A stretch of DNA of 64,000 nucleotides from Amycolatopsis sp. CA-230715 (GTDB lineage Bacteria; Actinomycetota; Actinomycetes; Mycobacteriales; Pseudonocardiaceae). Location of the stretch: assembly GCF_018736145.1 (NCBI RefSeq), contig NZ_CP059997.1, positions 9,733,501 to 9,797,500 of the forward strand, given 5' to 3'. The notes under the pieces were generated by a model that worked only from the letters and a program-made list of their open reading frames with translations, was not told where the DNA came from and did not search any database. Positions 8,997 to 17,314 of the stretch are shown here, one piece after another. The position numbers and the translations under genes are program-made. Each line of letters starts with the position of its first letter. Positions within the stretch are counted from its first letter, which is position 1.

Positions 8997-9521
8997 TCAG
9001 GACTGGGTGTAGGAGAACGGGCCGCCGCCGCGTTCGAAGTCGAGCAGGGACCGCTTGAGGTCGAGCCCGCCGCCGTAGCCGGTCAGGGAACCGGTCGAGC
9101 CGACCACGCGGTGGCACGGCACGATCACCCCGATCGGGTTCTTCCCGTTGGCGAGCCCGACCGCGCGCGACGCGGAAGGGCGGCCGAGGCGGTCCGCGAG
9201 CTGACCGTAGGAAACCGTTTCCCCGTAAGGGATATCGCACAGGGCGGTCCACACGCGACACTGGAACTCGGTGCCGTGGAAGCGCATCGGCAGGTCGAAC
9301 GACCACCGGGTGCCCGCGAAGTAGTCGGCGAGCTGCGCGGCGACCTCGGCGAACGGCGGTTCGGCCGGGTCTACGCGCTCGCCGAACCGCTCCTGCGCGG
9401 GGCGGTGCCGCTGGCGCACCATGTACAGCCCGCTCAGCACCCCTTCGGTGGCGACCAGGGTCAGCTCACCGCACGCGCTCGGCACCACGGCGTGCGTACG
9501 CGCCGCTTCGAGGGTCTTCAT
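8997..9521 (-). CDS. ogt: Methylated-DNA--protein-cysteine methyltransferase
   Basis: Suicide repair protein that takes the alkyl group from O6-alkylguanine onto its own cysteine. About 174 residues from the ATG at 9521. The active-site motif PCHRVV is present (Cys near residue 136), preceded by the helix-turn-helix TVSYGQLADRLGRPSASRAVG and the Asn hinge ANGKNP. The frame continues further upstream, but the ATG at 9521 has GGAAAC-like upstream sequence and the correct family length. It lies 14 nt after the ada-alkA fusion gene, so the two form a repair operon for alkylated bases. Confidence 0.94.
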   Translation of the reverse strand: MKTLEAARTHAVVPSACGELTLVATEGVLSGLYMVRQRHRPAQERFGERVDPAEPPFAEVAAQLADYFAGTRWSFDLPMRFHGTEFQCRVWTALCDIPYGETVSYGQLADRLGRPSASRAVGLANGKNPIGVIVPCHRVVGSTGSLTGYGGGLDLKRSLLDFERGGGPFSYTQS

Positions 9522-9535
9522 CCGTTTCCTTCGGT

Positions 9536-11008
9536 TCAGCCCGCGACGGGCAGGCGGTTGATGGCGTGGTCCCCGGTGGCCCACAGGTACTGCACGGCGT
9601 AGGCCCGCCACGGACGCCAGCGCTCGGCGTGCGCGGCGAACGCGCGCGGCGCGGTGGGCAGGTCCAGTTCCTTCGCGGCGTACTTGACGCCGAGATCCGT
9701 GGCGAGAAAGGCGTCCGGGTCACCGAGCGCGCGCATCGCGACGGTTTCCACCGTCCACGGCCCGAATCCGGGAAGCTCCGCGAGCCTGGCCCGCGCCTCG
9801 TCCCAGTCGGCGCCCGCGCCGAGGTCGACCTTCCCGGCGGCCAGCGCGTCGACGAGCGTGAGCAGCGTCCGGCGGCGCGTCTTCGGCATGGCCAGCGTTT
9901 CGGGGTCCAGCTCGGCGAGTTCGGCGGCCTCCGGGAACAGGTGCGTGAGCCCGCCCGCGGAATCCTCCACCGGCCGCCCGAACGCGCGCACGAGCCGTCC
10001 CGCGTGCGTCCTGGCCGCCGCCGTCGACACCTGCTGGCCGAGCACCGCCCTGATCGCCATCTCCTCGCCGTCGACGGTGTGCGGTACCCGGCGGCCCGGC
10101 TCCTTGGCCACGAGCGGGGCCAGCACCGGGTCCGCGGACAGCGCCGCGTCGACCGCGACCGGGTCCGCGTCGAGGTCGAGCAGCCTGCGGCACCGGCTGA
10201 TCGCCGTGGCGAGATCGCGCAGGTCCGCCAGCGACAGCCGGCACCGCACGTGATCGGGGGCCGGGCTGAGCGCCACCACGCCCGGCCCGTGCGGCAGCGC
10301 CATCGTCCGGCGGTAGGCGCCGTCGCGCCATTCCTCCACGCCCGGTACCGCGGTGGCCGCGAGGTGCCCGAACAGGTTGTCCGGGCACAGCGGCGCGCGG
10401 AACGGCAGCCGCAGGCACAGCTCGCCCGGTGCCGTGCCACCCTGCTTCCCCGCCCGGCGCCGCAGTTCGGTCGGTGCCAGCGCGAAGACTTCGCGGACCG
10501 TGTCGTTGAAGGTGCGGATGCTGGAAAACCCCGCGGCCAGCGCGAGTTCGGCCATCGGCAGCGCGGTGGTCTCGATGAGCAGGCGCGCCGTCTGCGCGCG
10601 CTGCGCCCGAGCGAGCGCCAGCGGTCCGGCGCCGAGCTCAGCCCGCAGCTGCCGCTCGATCTGCCGGACGCTGTAGCCGAGGCGGGCCGCGAGACCCGGC
10701 ACGCCGTCGGTGTCGACCACCCCGTCGGCGATCAGGCGCATCGCCCTCGCCACGAGATCGGCGCGCTCGTTCCACTCCGGCGATCCCGGTGCCGCGTCGG
10801 GACGGCAGCGCTTGCACGCCCGGAACCCGGCCTGCTGCGCGGCCGCGGCACTCGGGTAGAACCGCATGTTCTCGACCTTCGGCGGCACCACCGGGCAGCT
10901 CGGCCGACAGTAGATCCGGGTGGTCAGCACCGCGGTGAAGAACCACCCGTCGAACCGCGCGTCCTTCGACTGGACGGCCCGCACGCATCGCTCGATGTCC
11001 TCATGCAC
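9536..11008 (-). CDS. alkA: Ada-type sensor / AlkA DNA-3-methyladenine glycosylase fusion
   Basis: 490 residues, starting with GTG at 11008. Residues 1-80 are an Ada zinc domain with IYCRPSCP and CKRCRPD, the four Cys that hold zinc and accept methyl groups from phosphotriesters. Residues about 90-185 are an AraC-type HTH (LAARLGYSVRQIERQLRAELG, AGFSSIRTFNDTVREVF). The rest is AlkA-like, with the helix-hairpin-helix LPGFGPWTVETVAMRALG and the catalytic Asp in FLATDLGVK. It therefore couples sensing, transcription control and base excision. The O6-methylguanine module of E. coli Ada is absent and supplied by the downstream ogt. Confidence 0.93.
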   Translation of the reverse strand: MHEDIERCVRAVQSKDARFDGWFFTAVLTTRIYCRPSCPVVPPKVENMRFYPSAAAAQQAGFRACKRCRPDAAPGSPEWNERADLVARAMRLIADGVVDTDGVPGLAARLGYSVRQIERQLRAELGAGPLALARAQRAQTARLLIETTALPMAELALAAGFSSIRTFNDTVREVFALAPTELRRRAGKQGGTAPGELCLRLPFRAPLCPDNLFGHLAATAVPGVEEWRDGAYRRTMALPHGPGVVALSPAPDHVRCRLSLADLRDLATAISRCRRLLDLDADPVAVDAALSADPVLAPLVAKEPGRRVPHTVDGEEMAIRAVLGQQVSTAAARTHAGRLVRAFGRPVEDSAGGLTHLFPEAAELAELDPETLAMPKTRRRTLLTLVDALAAGKVDLGAGADWDEARARLAELPGFGPWTVETVAMRALGDPDAFLATDLGVKYAAKELDLPTAPRAFAAHAERWRPWRAYAVQYLWATGDHAINRLPVAG

Positions 11009-11064
11009 CAGACCAGCATTGCCGCGCGCGGCGGCGGAGTCTAGCGAGAATGCGACATCGTGCG

Positions 11065-11742
11065 TCAGCCCAACAGCGCCCCGAACGCGGCGACGTCGAC
11101 CCCGGCCAGCGACGAGCGGAACACCCGCCGCTCCCCCGGTTCGACCGGCACGTCGTTGGGCACCACGAGCACCGTGCAGCCCGCGGCGACCGCGGATTCA
11201 GTGCCCGGCGGGGAATCCTCCACCGCGACACACCGCGCGGGGTCCACGCCGAGCAGCCGCGCCGCGCGCAGATACGGCTCGGGAAGGGGCTTGTTGAGCC
11301 CGTCCACCTCGTCACCGCACACCGTCACGTCGAAGAACTCCCGCCCGATGGTGTTGAGCGCCAGCTCGGTCAGCGCGCGCTCGGTGGAGGTCACCAGTGC
11401 CGACGGCAGCCCAGCCGCCCGCACCGCGGCGAGCGCCTCGCGCGCACCGGGACGCCACGGCAGCGCGCCTTCGAACAGGTTCGCGGTCCGCTGCCGGATC
11501 CACTCCCCCATCTCCGCGATGGCCGCCGGTGTCGGCTCCTGGCCCGTGACCACTTCGAGCAGGTAGCTCGCGGTGGCGTCCATATTGGACCCCACGAGCG
11601 TCAGCCGCTGCTCCTCCGACAGCGTGCCGCCGAGGCTTTCCGCCGCCTCGTACAGCGCGACGTCCCAGAGCTTCTCCGAGTCGACGAGCGTGCCGTCCAT
11701 GTCCCACAGCACCGCGGCTGGTCTGTCCACAACGGACCCCAC
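11065..11742 (-). CDS. HAD-superfamily hydrolase, phosphatase / phosphomutase-like
   Basis: About 225 residues with all four HAD motifs: nucleophile motif WDMDGTLVDSEK near the N-terminus, motif II LVTSTERAL, Lys in GLNKPLPEPYL, and motif IV VAVEDSPPG. The helical cap after motif I (LYEAAESLGGTLSEEQ) is the C1 type of phosphoglycolate phosphatase and beta-phosphoglucomutase relatives. The substrate is unknown. The start is GTG at 11742, with AAAGGAAG about 7 nt before it; a second in-frame GTG at 11730 is possible. It begins 13 nt downstream of metH and is probably co-transcribed with it. Confidence 0.88.
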   Translation of the reverse strand: MGSVVDRPAAVLWDMDGTLVDSEKLWDVALYEAAESLGGTLSEEQRLTLVGSNMDATASYLLEVVTGQEPTPAAIAEMGEWIRQRTANLFEGALPWRPGAREALAAVRAAGLPSALVTSTERALTELALNTIGREFFDVTVCGDEVDGLNKPLPEPYLRAARLLGVDPARCVAVEDSPPGTESAVAAGCTVLVVPNDVPVEPGERRVFRSSLAGVDVAAFGALLG

Positions 11743-11755
11743 AGGTTTTCTTCCT

Positions 11756-14700
11756 TTACGTGTTGAAGTACTTGGCTTCCGGGCGGTGGCAGACGATCGC
11801 GTCGGTCGACTGCTCGGGGTGGAGCTGGAACTCCTCCGACAGCTTGACCCCGATCCTCGCCGGTTCGAGCAGCTCGGCGATCTTCGCCCGGTCTTCGAGA
11901 TCGGGGCAGGCACCGTAGCCGAGCGAGAAGCGCGCGCCGCGGTAGCCGAGTTTGAAGAACGCCTCGATGTCCTCGGGGTCCTCTTCGGACAGTGCGGCGC
12001 CACTCGCGAAGTGCAGCTCTTCGCGCACGCGGCGGTGCCAGTACTCGGCGAGCGCTTCGGTGAGCTGGACGCCGAGCCCGTGCACTTCGAGGTAGTCGCG
12101 GTAGGCGTCCCCGGCGAACAGCTCGTTGGCGTAGTCGGCGATCGGCTGGCCCATGGTGACCAGGGTCAGTGGCAGCACGTCGACCTCGCCCGCCTCGCGC
12201 GCGAGATCGCGCGGGCGGTAGAAGTCGGCGAGGCACAGCCGCCGGTCCCGGCGCTGGCGCGGGAAGGTGAACCGGGTCCGCTCCGCGGCGTCGGCGTGCG
12301 GTTCGGCGAGCACGACCACGTCCTCGCCTTCGGCCACGCACGGGAAGTACCCGTACACGACCGCGGCGTGCTGCAGCAGCCCGTCGGTGGCGAGGCGGTC
12401 CAGCCAGTACCGCAGCCGCGGCCTTCCCTCGGACTCCACCAGCTCCTCGTAGGTGGGACCGCTCCCGCCCCGCGCGCCCTTCAAACCCCACTGCCCCATG
12501 AACGTCGCGCGCTCGTCCAGCATCGCCGAGTAGTCCGCGAGCGGCACGCCCTTGACCACCCTGCTGCCCCAGAACGGCGGCGTCGGCAGCGGGACGCCGG
12601 TGTCCACATCGGACCGCGCGGGCGGCTCCGGCTCTTCCTCGGCCTGCTTCGCTTTGCGCGCTTCGGCGATGCGCAGGGACCGTTCACGGCGCGCCTTGCG
12701 CTCGGCGCGCTTGGCCTCCTCCTGCTCGTCGACGAGCGGCGACTCGCCCCGCTTGGCACCCATGATCGCGTCCATCAGGCGCAGCCCCTCGAACGCGTCG
12801 CGGGCGTACCGCACGTCGCCGAGGTACAGCTCGGTCAGGTCGTTCTCGACGTAGGAACGGGTGAGCGCGGCGCCGCCGAGCAGCACCGGCCAGCGCGTGG
12901 AGACCCCGCGGGAGTTCATCTCCTCCAGGTTCTCCTTCATGATCACCGTGGACTTCACCAGCAGGCCCGACATGCCGATCGCGTCGGCCCCGTTCTCCTC
13001 CGCGGCGTCCAGGATGGTCGTGATGGGCTGTTTGATCCCGAGGTTGACGACCTCGTAGCCGTTGTTGGACAGGATGATGTCGACCAGGTTCTTGCCGATG
13101 TCGTGCACGTCGCCCTTGACGGTGGCGAGCACGATCCGCCCCTTGCCGCCCGCGTCCTCCTTTTCCATGTGCGGTTCGAGATAGGCGACCGCGGCCTTCA
13201 TCACCTCCGCGGACTGGAGCACGAACGGCAGCTGCATCTGGCCGGAGCCGAACAGCTCGCCGACGGTCTTCATGCCCGACAGCAGGGTGTCGTTGATGAT
13301 CGCGAGCGCGGGCCGCTCCTGCAGCGCCTCGGTGAGATCGGCGTCGAGACCGTTGCGGTCGCCGTCGACGATCCGGCGTTCGAGCCGCTCGAACAACGGC
13401 AGCGCGGCGAGTTCCTCGGCGCGCGAGGCCTTGCTCGACGCGGCGCTGACGCCCTCGAACAGCGCCATCAGCTCCTGCAACGGGTCGTAGCCCTCGCGGC
13501 GGCGGTCGTAGACGAGGTCGAGCGCCACCGAGCGCTGCTCGTCCGGGATCCGCGCCATCGGCAGGATCTTCGACGCGTGCACGATCGCGGTGTCCAGCCC
13601 GGCCTGGACGCATTCGTGCAGGAACACCGAATTCAGCACCTGCCGCGCGGCCGGGTTGAGCCCGAAGGAGATGTTCGACAGCCCGAGCGTGGTCTGCACG
13701 TCCGGGTACCGCCGTTTGAGACCGCGGATCGCTTCGATCGTCTCGATCGCGTCCCGCCGCGACTCCTCCTGGCCGGTGGCGATCGTGAAGGTCAGGGTGT
13801 CGATGATGATGTCCGAGGTCTCGAGGCCCCAGTTGCCCGTGATGTCCTCGATGAGCCTGGCCGCGATCTCGATCTTCTTCTCGGCCGTGCGCGCCTGCCC
13901 GTCCTCGTCGATCGTGAGGGCGACGACCGCGGCGCCGTGCTCGGCCGCCATCGCCATCACCTTCGCGAACCGCGAATCCGGCCCGTCGCCGTCCTCGTAG
14001 TTCACCGAGTTGATCGCGCAGCGCCCGCCGAGCCGTTCGAGCCCGGCCCTGATCACGTCGACCTCGGTGGAGTCGAGCATGATCGGCAGCGTCGACGCGG
14101 TGGCGAGGCGGCCGGCCAGTTCGGCCATGTCCGCCGCGCCGTCCCTGCCGACGTAGTCGACGCACACGTCGAGCAGGTGCGCGCCGTCGCGGGTCTGGTC
14201 GCGCGCGATCTCCACGCAGTCGTCGAGGCGGCCGTCGAGCATGGCTTCCCGGAACGCCTTCGACCCGTTCGCGTTGGTCCGCTCGCCGATCATCAGCACG
14301 CTGGCGTCCTGGCGGAACGGAACCGCTTGGTACAGCGAGGAAATCCCGGCTTCCGGGTGCGGTCGCCGCGTCGGCGCCCGCAGTTCGCGGACCGCTTCGG
14401 AGAGCTGCCTGATGTGCTCGCCGGTCGTCCCGCAGCAGCCGCCGACCAGCCCGACGCCGAACTCGCGCACGAACCCGGTCAGCGCCTCGGCGAGCCCCTC
14501 CGGGCTCAGCGGGTAGACCGCGCCGTCCGGGCCCAGCTCGGGCAGCCCCGCGTTCGGCATGACCGAAAGCGGGACTCGCGCGTGCTTCGACAGCTGGCGC
14601 AGGTGCTCGCTCATCTCGGCGGGGCCGGTGGCGCAGTTCATCCCGATCAGGTCGATCCCGAGCGGTTCGAGCGCGGCCAGCGCGGCGTTGACCTCGGTGC

Positions 14701-15313
14701 CGAGCAGCATCGTGCCGGTGGTCTCCACGGTGATCGACGCGATGACCGGGACCCGCCGCCCCTCGGCCGCCATCGCCCGGTGCGCCGCCACGATGGACGC
14801 CTTGGTCTGCAGGATGTCCTGCGTGGTCTCCACGATCACCGCGTCCACGCCGCCCGCGAGCAGGCCGCGGACCTCTTCGACGTAGGCGTCCCGCAGCCGG
14901 GTGAACGGGGCGTGCCCGAGCGTCGGCAGCTTCGTGCCGGGGCCGACCGAGCCCAGCACGAACCGCGGGCGGTCCGGGGTGGCGAACTCGTCGGCCGTCT
15001 CGCGGGCGAGCCTGGCGCCGATCTCGGACAGCTCGAAGATCCGGTCCTCGATGTCGTACTCGGCCAGGTTGGCGAAGTTCGCCCCGAACGTGTTCGTCTC
15101 GACCGCGTCCGCCCCGGCCTCGAGGTAGCCGCGGTGCACCCCGCGCACCACGTCCGGCCGGGTCACGTTCAAGATCTCGTTGCACCCCTCCAGACCTGCG
15201 AAATCGTCGAGGGTGAGGTCGTGCGCCTGCAGCGCCGTGCCCATCGCTCCGTCGGCGACCACAACACGGGAGGCGAGTGCGTCGAGCAGGGGTGACGATC
15301 CGGGCTCCGGCAT
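11756..15313 (-). CDS. metH: Cobalamin-dependent methionine synthase
   Basis: Transfers the methyl of 5-methyltetrahydrofolate to homocysteine through B12. About 1185 residues. In order: a homocysteine-binding barrel with the zinc Cys pair in GGCCGTTGEHI; a pterin-binding domain (RTNANGSKAFREAML to TIATGQEESRRDAIE); the B12 cap and Rossmann modules with the ligand motif GDVHDIGKN (His near residue 737) and GMSGLLVKS; and the C-terminal reactivation domain (YFPCVAEGEDVVV, RVREELHFASG). A charged, Lys/Arg/Glu-rich linker precedes the reactivation domain. The frame is open upstream, but the ATG at 15313 matches the family start. Only 51 nt separate it from the divergent PAC2 gene, which leaves no room for a B12 riboswitch. 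Confidence 0.96.
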   Translation of the reverse strand: MPEPGSSPLLDALASRVVVADGAMGTALQAHDLTLDDFAGLEGCNEILNVTRPDVVRGVHRGYLEAGADAVETNTFGANFANLAEYDIEDRIFELSEIGARLARETADEFATPDRPRFVLGSVGPGTKLPTLGHAPFTRLRDAYVEEVRGLLAGGVDAVIVETTQDILQTKASIVAAHRAMAAEGRRVPVIASITVETTGTMLLGTEVNAALAALEPLGIDLIGMNCATGPAEMSEHLRQLSKHARVPLSVMPNAGLPELGPDGAVYPLSPEGLAEALTGFVREFGVGLVGGCCGTTGEHIRQLSEAVRELRAPTRRPHPEAGISSLYQAVPFRQDASVLMIGERTNANGSKAFREAMLDGRLDDCVEIARDQTRDGAHLLDVCVDYVGRDGAADMAELAGRLATASTLPIMLDSTEVDVIRAGLERLGGRCAINSVNYEDGDGPDSRFAKVMAMAAEHGAAVVALTIDEDGQARTAEKKIEIAARLIEDITGNWGLETSDIIIDTLTFTIATGQEESRRDAIETIEAIRGLKRRYPDVQTTLGLSNISFGLNPAARQVLNSVFLHECVQAGLDTAIVHASKILPMARIPDEQRSVALDLVYDRRREGYDPLQELMALFEGVSAASSKASRAEELAALPLFERLERRIVDGDRNGLDADLTEALQERPALAIINDTLLSGMKTVGELFGSGQMQLPFVLQSAEVMKAAVAYLEPHMEKEDAGGKGRIVLATVKGDVHDIGKNLVDIILSNNGYEVVNLGIKQPITTILDAAEENGADAIGMSGLLVKSTVIMKENLEEMNSRGVSTRWPVLLGGAALTRSYVENDLTELYLGDVRYARDAFEGLRLMDAIMGAKRGESPLVDEQEEAKRAERKARRERSLRIAEARKAKQAEEEPEPPARSDVDTGVPLPTPPFWGSRVVKGVPLADYSAMLDERATFMGQWGLKGARGGSGPTYEELVESEGRPRLRYWLDRLATDGLLQHAAVVYGYFPCVAEGEDVVVLAEPHADAAERTRFTFPRQRRDRRLCLADFYRPRDLAREAGEVDVLPLTLVTMGQPIADYANELFAGDAYRDYLEVHGLGVQLTEALAEYWHRRVREELHFASGAALSEEDPEDIEAFFKLGYRGARFSLGYGACPDLEDRAKIAELLEPARIGVKLSEEFQLHPEQSTDAIVCHRPEAKYFNT

Positions 15314-15364
15314 GTCCCCCAGGCTACGGACCGCGCACCGGCCGCCGGGTCGTAGGCTGGTCCA

Positions 15365-16273
15365 GTGAGTGACCCAGCCGACGAGACCCGACAGCCCGAA
15401 CCCGCTCCCGAGGAACGGGACGCCACACCCCAGCCGGTCATGGTGGTGGCCTTCGAAGGCTGGAACGACGCAGGTGACGCGGCCAGCAGGGCGGTGGAGC
15501 ACCTCCAGCTGAACTGGGACGCGACCCCGCTGGCCGAGCTCAGCCCCGACGAGTACTACGACTTCCAGGTCAGCCGCCCGAACGTCCGCATGGTGGACGG
15601 GGTGACGCGCCGGATCGAATGGCCGACGACCCGCCTGTCGGTGTGCCGCCCGGACGGTTTCGACCGCGACGTCGTGCTCGTCCAGGGCCCGGAGCCCAAC
15701 ATGCGCTGGCGCGCGTTCTGCGCCGAACTGCTCGAGTACATGGACCAGCTGGGCGTGACGACCGTCGTCACGCTCGGCGCGCTGCTCGCGGACACCCCGC
15801 ACACCCGGTCCGTGCCGGTCACCGGGACCGCCTACGACGCGGCGGCCGCGGCGCGGTTCGGCCTGGAGCGCAACCGGTACCAGGGCCCGAGCGGGATCGT
15901 CGGGATCCTGCAGGACGCCTGCGTCCAGGCTGGCATCCCGGCGGTCTCGATCTGGGCCGCGGTGCCGCACTACGTGTCGCACCCGCCGTCCCCGAAGGCC
16001 ACGCTCGCGCTGCTGCACAAGCTCGAAGACGTGCTCGACGTGGAGATCCCGCTCGGGGCGCTGCCGGAGCAGGCCGAGGAGTGGGAGCGCACGGTCACCG
16101 AGATGGCCGACGAGGACGACGAGATCGCCGAGTACGTCCGCTCGCTCGAAGAGCGCGAGGAGGAGCCCGAACTCACCGTCGACGAGGGCAGCGGCGACAA
16201 GATCGCCGCCGAGTTCGAGCGCTACCTGCGGCGGCGGCGCCCCGGGCAGGACGGCCCCGACACCCTGAGCTGA
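15365..16273 (+). CDS. PAC2-family protein, proteasome-assembly-chaperone-like
   Basis: 302 residues starting with GTG at 15365. The PAC2 core contains MVVAFEGWNDAGDAAS, VLVQGPEPNMRWRAF, VTTVVTLGALLADTPHTR and PAVSIWAAVPHYVSHPPSP. The C-terminal 60 residues are very acidic (DEDDEIAEYVRSLEEREEEPE). Actinobacterial PAC2 proteins are widespread, and their link to 20S proteasome assembly is inferred from the eukaryotic fold. Divergent from metH, as also in M. tuberculosis (from memory). Confidence 0.9.
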   Translation: MSDPADETRQPEPAPEERDATPQPVMVVAFEGWNDAGDAASRAVEHLQLNWDATPLAELSPDEYYDFQVSRPNVRMVDGVTRRIEWPTTRLSVCRPDGFDRDVVLVQGPEPNMRWRAFCAELLEYMDQLGVTTVVTLGALLADTPHTRSVPVTGTAYDAAAAARFGLERNRYQGPSGIVGILQDACVQAGIPAVSIWAAVPHYVSHPPSPKATLALLHKLEDVLDVEIPLGALPEQAEEWERTVTEMADEDDEIAEYVRSLEEREEEPELTVDEGSGDKIAAEFERYLRRRRPGQDGPDTLS

Positions 16274-16282
16274 GCGCCGGGG

Positions 16283-17107
16283 TCAGAAGATCTTGCGCAG
16301 GGCGACGGCGCCGCGGGTCCGCTTGCGCCATTCACGGGGGTAGCCGAGCGAGACCTCTTCGAAGCGGACGCCGTCGGCCTTGGTCGAGCGCGGGATGTGC
16401 AGGTGCCCGTAGACGGCGACCTCGGCGCGGTAGCGCAGGTGCCAGTCGGCGGTTTCCGTGGTGCCGCACCACATCGCGAACTCGGGCCAGTACAGCGGCT
16501 CGGTCGGGTGCCGGTGCAGCGGCCAGTGCGACATCAGCACGGTCCGGTGGTGCTCGGGGATCGCGGCGAGCCGCTGCTCGCTGGTCTTGAGCCGGTCGGC
16601 GCACCAGTCCTGGCGGCTCGGGTACGGGTCCGGGTGCAGGAAGTACTCGTCGGTGCACACCACGCCCGCGTCCTTCGCCTGCGCGAGCGCGTCGGCGAGC
16701 GACACGTCGGCGGCCTGCGGGGTGCGCCAGCTGTAGTCGTAGAGCAGGAACAGCGGTGCGATGGTGATCGGGATTTCGCCGTGCTCCCACACCAGGAACT
16801 CGTCCTCCGGGGTCCGCACGCCCAGTTCACGGCATCGCGTCACGAGATGGTCGTACCTGGCCTGGCCCTTGAGCTGCACCTCGTCCTTCGGGGTCGTCCA
16901 CAGCTCGTGGTTGCCCGGCACCCAGACCACCTCGGCGAACCGGCTCTTGAGCTTCTCCAGCGTCGAGACGACCGCGCTCACCCTCTCGGCGACATCACCG
17001 GCCACCAGGAGCCAGTCCTCCGGCGATTCGGGCTGGATGGTGTCCACGATGGGCTCGTTGCCCTCGTGCGTGACGTGGAGGTCGCTGGTGGCGAAAAGGC
17101 TTGGCAC
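16283..17107 (-). CDS. Calcineurin-like metallophosphoesterase
   Basis: About 274 residues. The dinuclear-metal signature is complete: ATSDLHVTHEGN, VAGDVAERV, VPGNHELW, a SHWPLH histidine pair and GHLHIP. These ligands define the calcineurin-like phosphoesterase fold; the substrate is not predictable. The GTG at 17107 (VPSLFATSDLH) is chosen because the core strand must start within the first few residues; the upstream extension is not protein-like. It converges on the PAC2 gene with a 9-nt gap. Confidence 0.88.
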   Translation of the reverse strand: MPSLFATSDLHVTHEGNEPIVDTIQPESPEDWLLVAGDVAERVSAVVSTLEKLKSRFAEVVWVPGNHELWTTPKDEVQLKGQARYDHLVTRCRELGVRTPEDEFLVWEHGEIPITIAPLFLLYDYSWRTPQAADVSLADALAQAKDAGVVCTDEYFLHPDPYPSRQDWCADRLKTSEQRLAAIPEHHRTVLMSHWPLHRHPTEPLYWPEFAMWCGTTETADWHLRYRAEVAVYGHLHIPRSTKADGVRFEEVSLGYPREWRKRTRGAVALRKIF

Positions 17108-17165
17108 CCTTACACCGTAACGAGTGACAGGCGGGCGTACCCGAGACTTCCCCGACACCACTCCC

Positions 17166-17195
17166 TTGCAAATCCAACTTCTGTTGCGTTAGAGT
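17166..17195 (+). promoter_or_regulatory. Sigma-70-like promoter for the ABC-F gene
   Basis: TTGCAA at 17166-17171 and TAGAGT at 17190-17195 are separated by 18 nt. Transcription would begin near 17202, about 110 nt before the ABC-F start and almost exactly at the short leader ORF. No AT-rich WhiB7-type element precedes the -35. Confidence 0.55.
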
Positions 17196-17204
17196 CGTCG
17201 CATC

Positions 17205-17216
17205 ATGAGGAACTGA
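17205..17216 (+). promoter_or_regulatory. Three-codon leader ORF (Met-Arg-Asn-stop)
   Basis: ATG AGG AAC TGA begins within a few nt of the predicted transcription start, so it would be read as a leaderless mini-ORF. The next 100 nt can form GC-rich hairpins, including GCCC-GGC-GGGC at about 17271-17281. Very short upstream ORFs followed by hairpins control several ABC-F resistance genes by ribosome-stalling attenuation. That role is inferred here. Confidence 0.35.
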
Positions 17217-17314
17217 CCCGAACCCAGCCCGCGCCCGAGGCGACCGGTCGAGCCCCGCTCCCGGTCAGCACGCCCGGCGGGCTTCTCCCACCACCCAAGG
17301 TTCGGTGCTGCCCC

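Noticed and set aside
11573..15295. Open frame of 1240 codons antisense to metH
   Set aside because: Mirror of metH codon structure. The metH domains and motifs are complete on the other strand.
15314..15364. Cobalamin riboswitch for metH
   Set aside because: The divergent gap to the PAC2 gene is only 51 nt, too short for the riboswitch.
17140..17171. WhiB7-type promoter for the ABC-F gene
   Set aside because: No AT-rich element directly upstream of the -35 hexamer.
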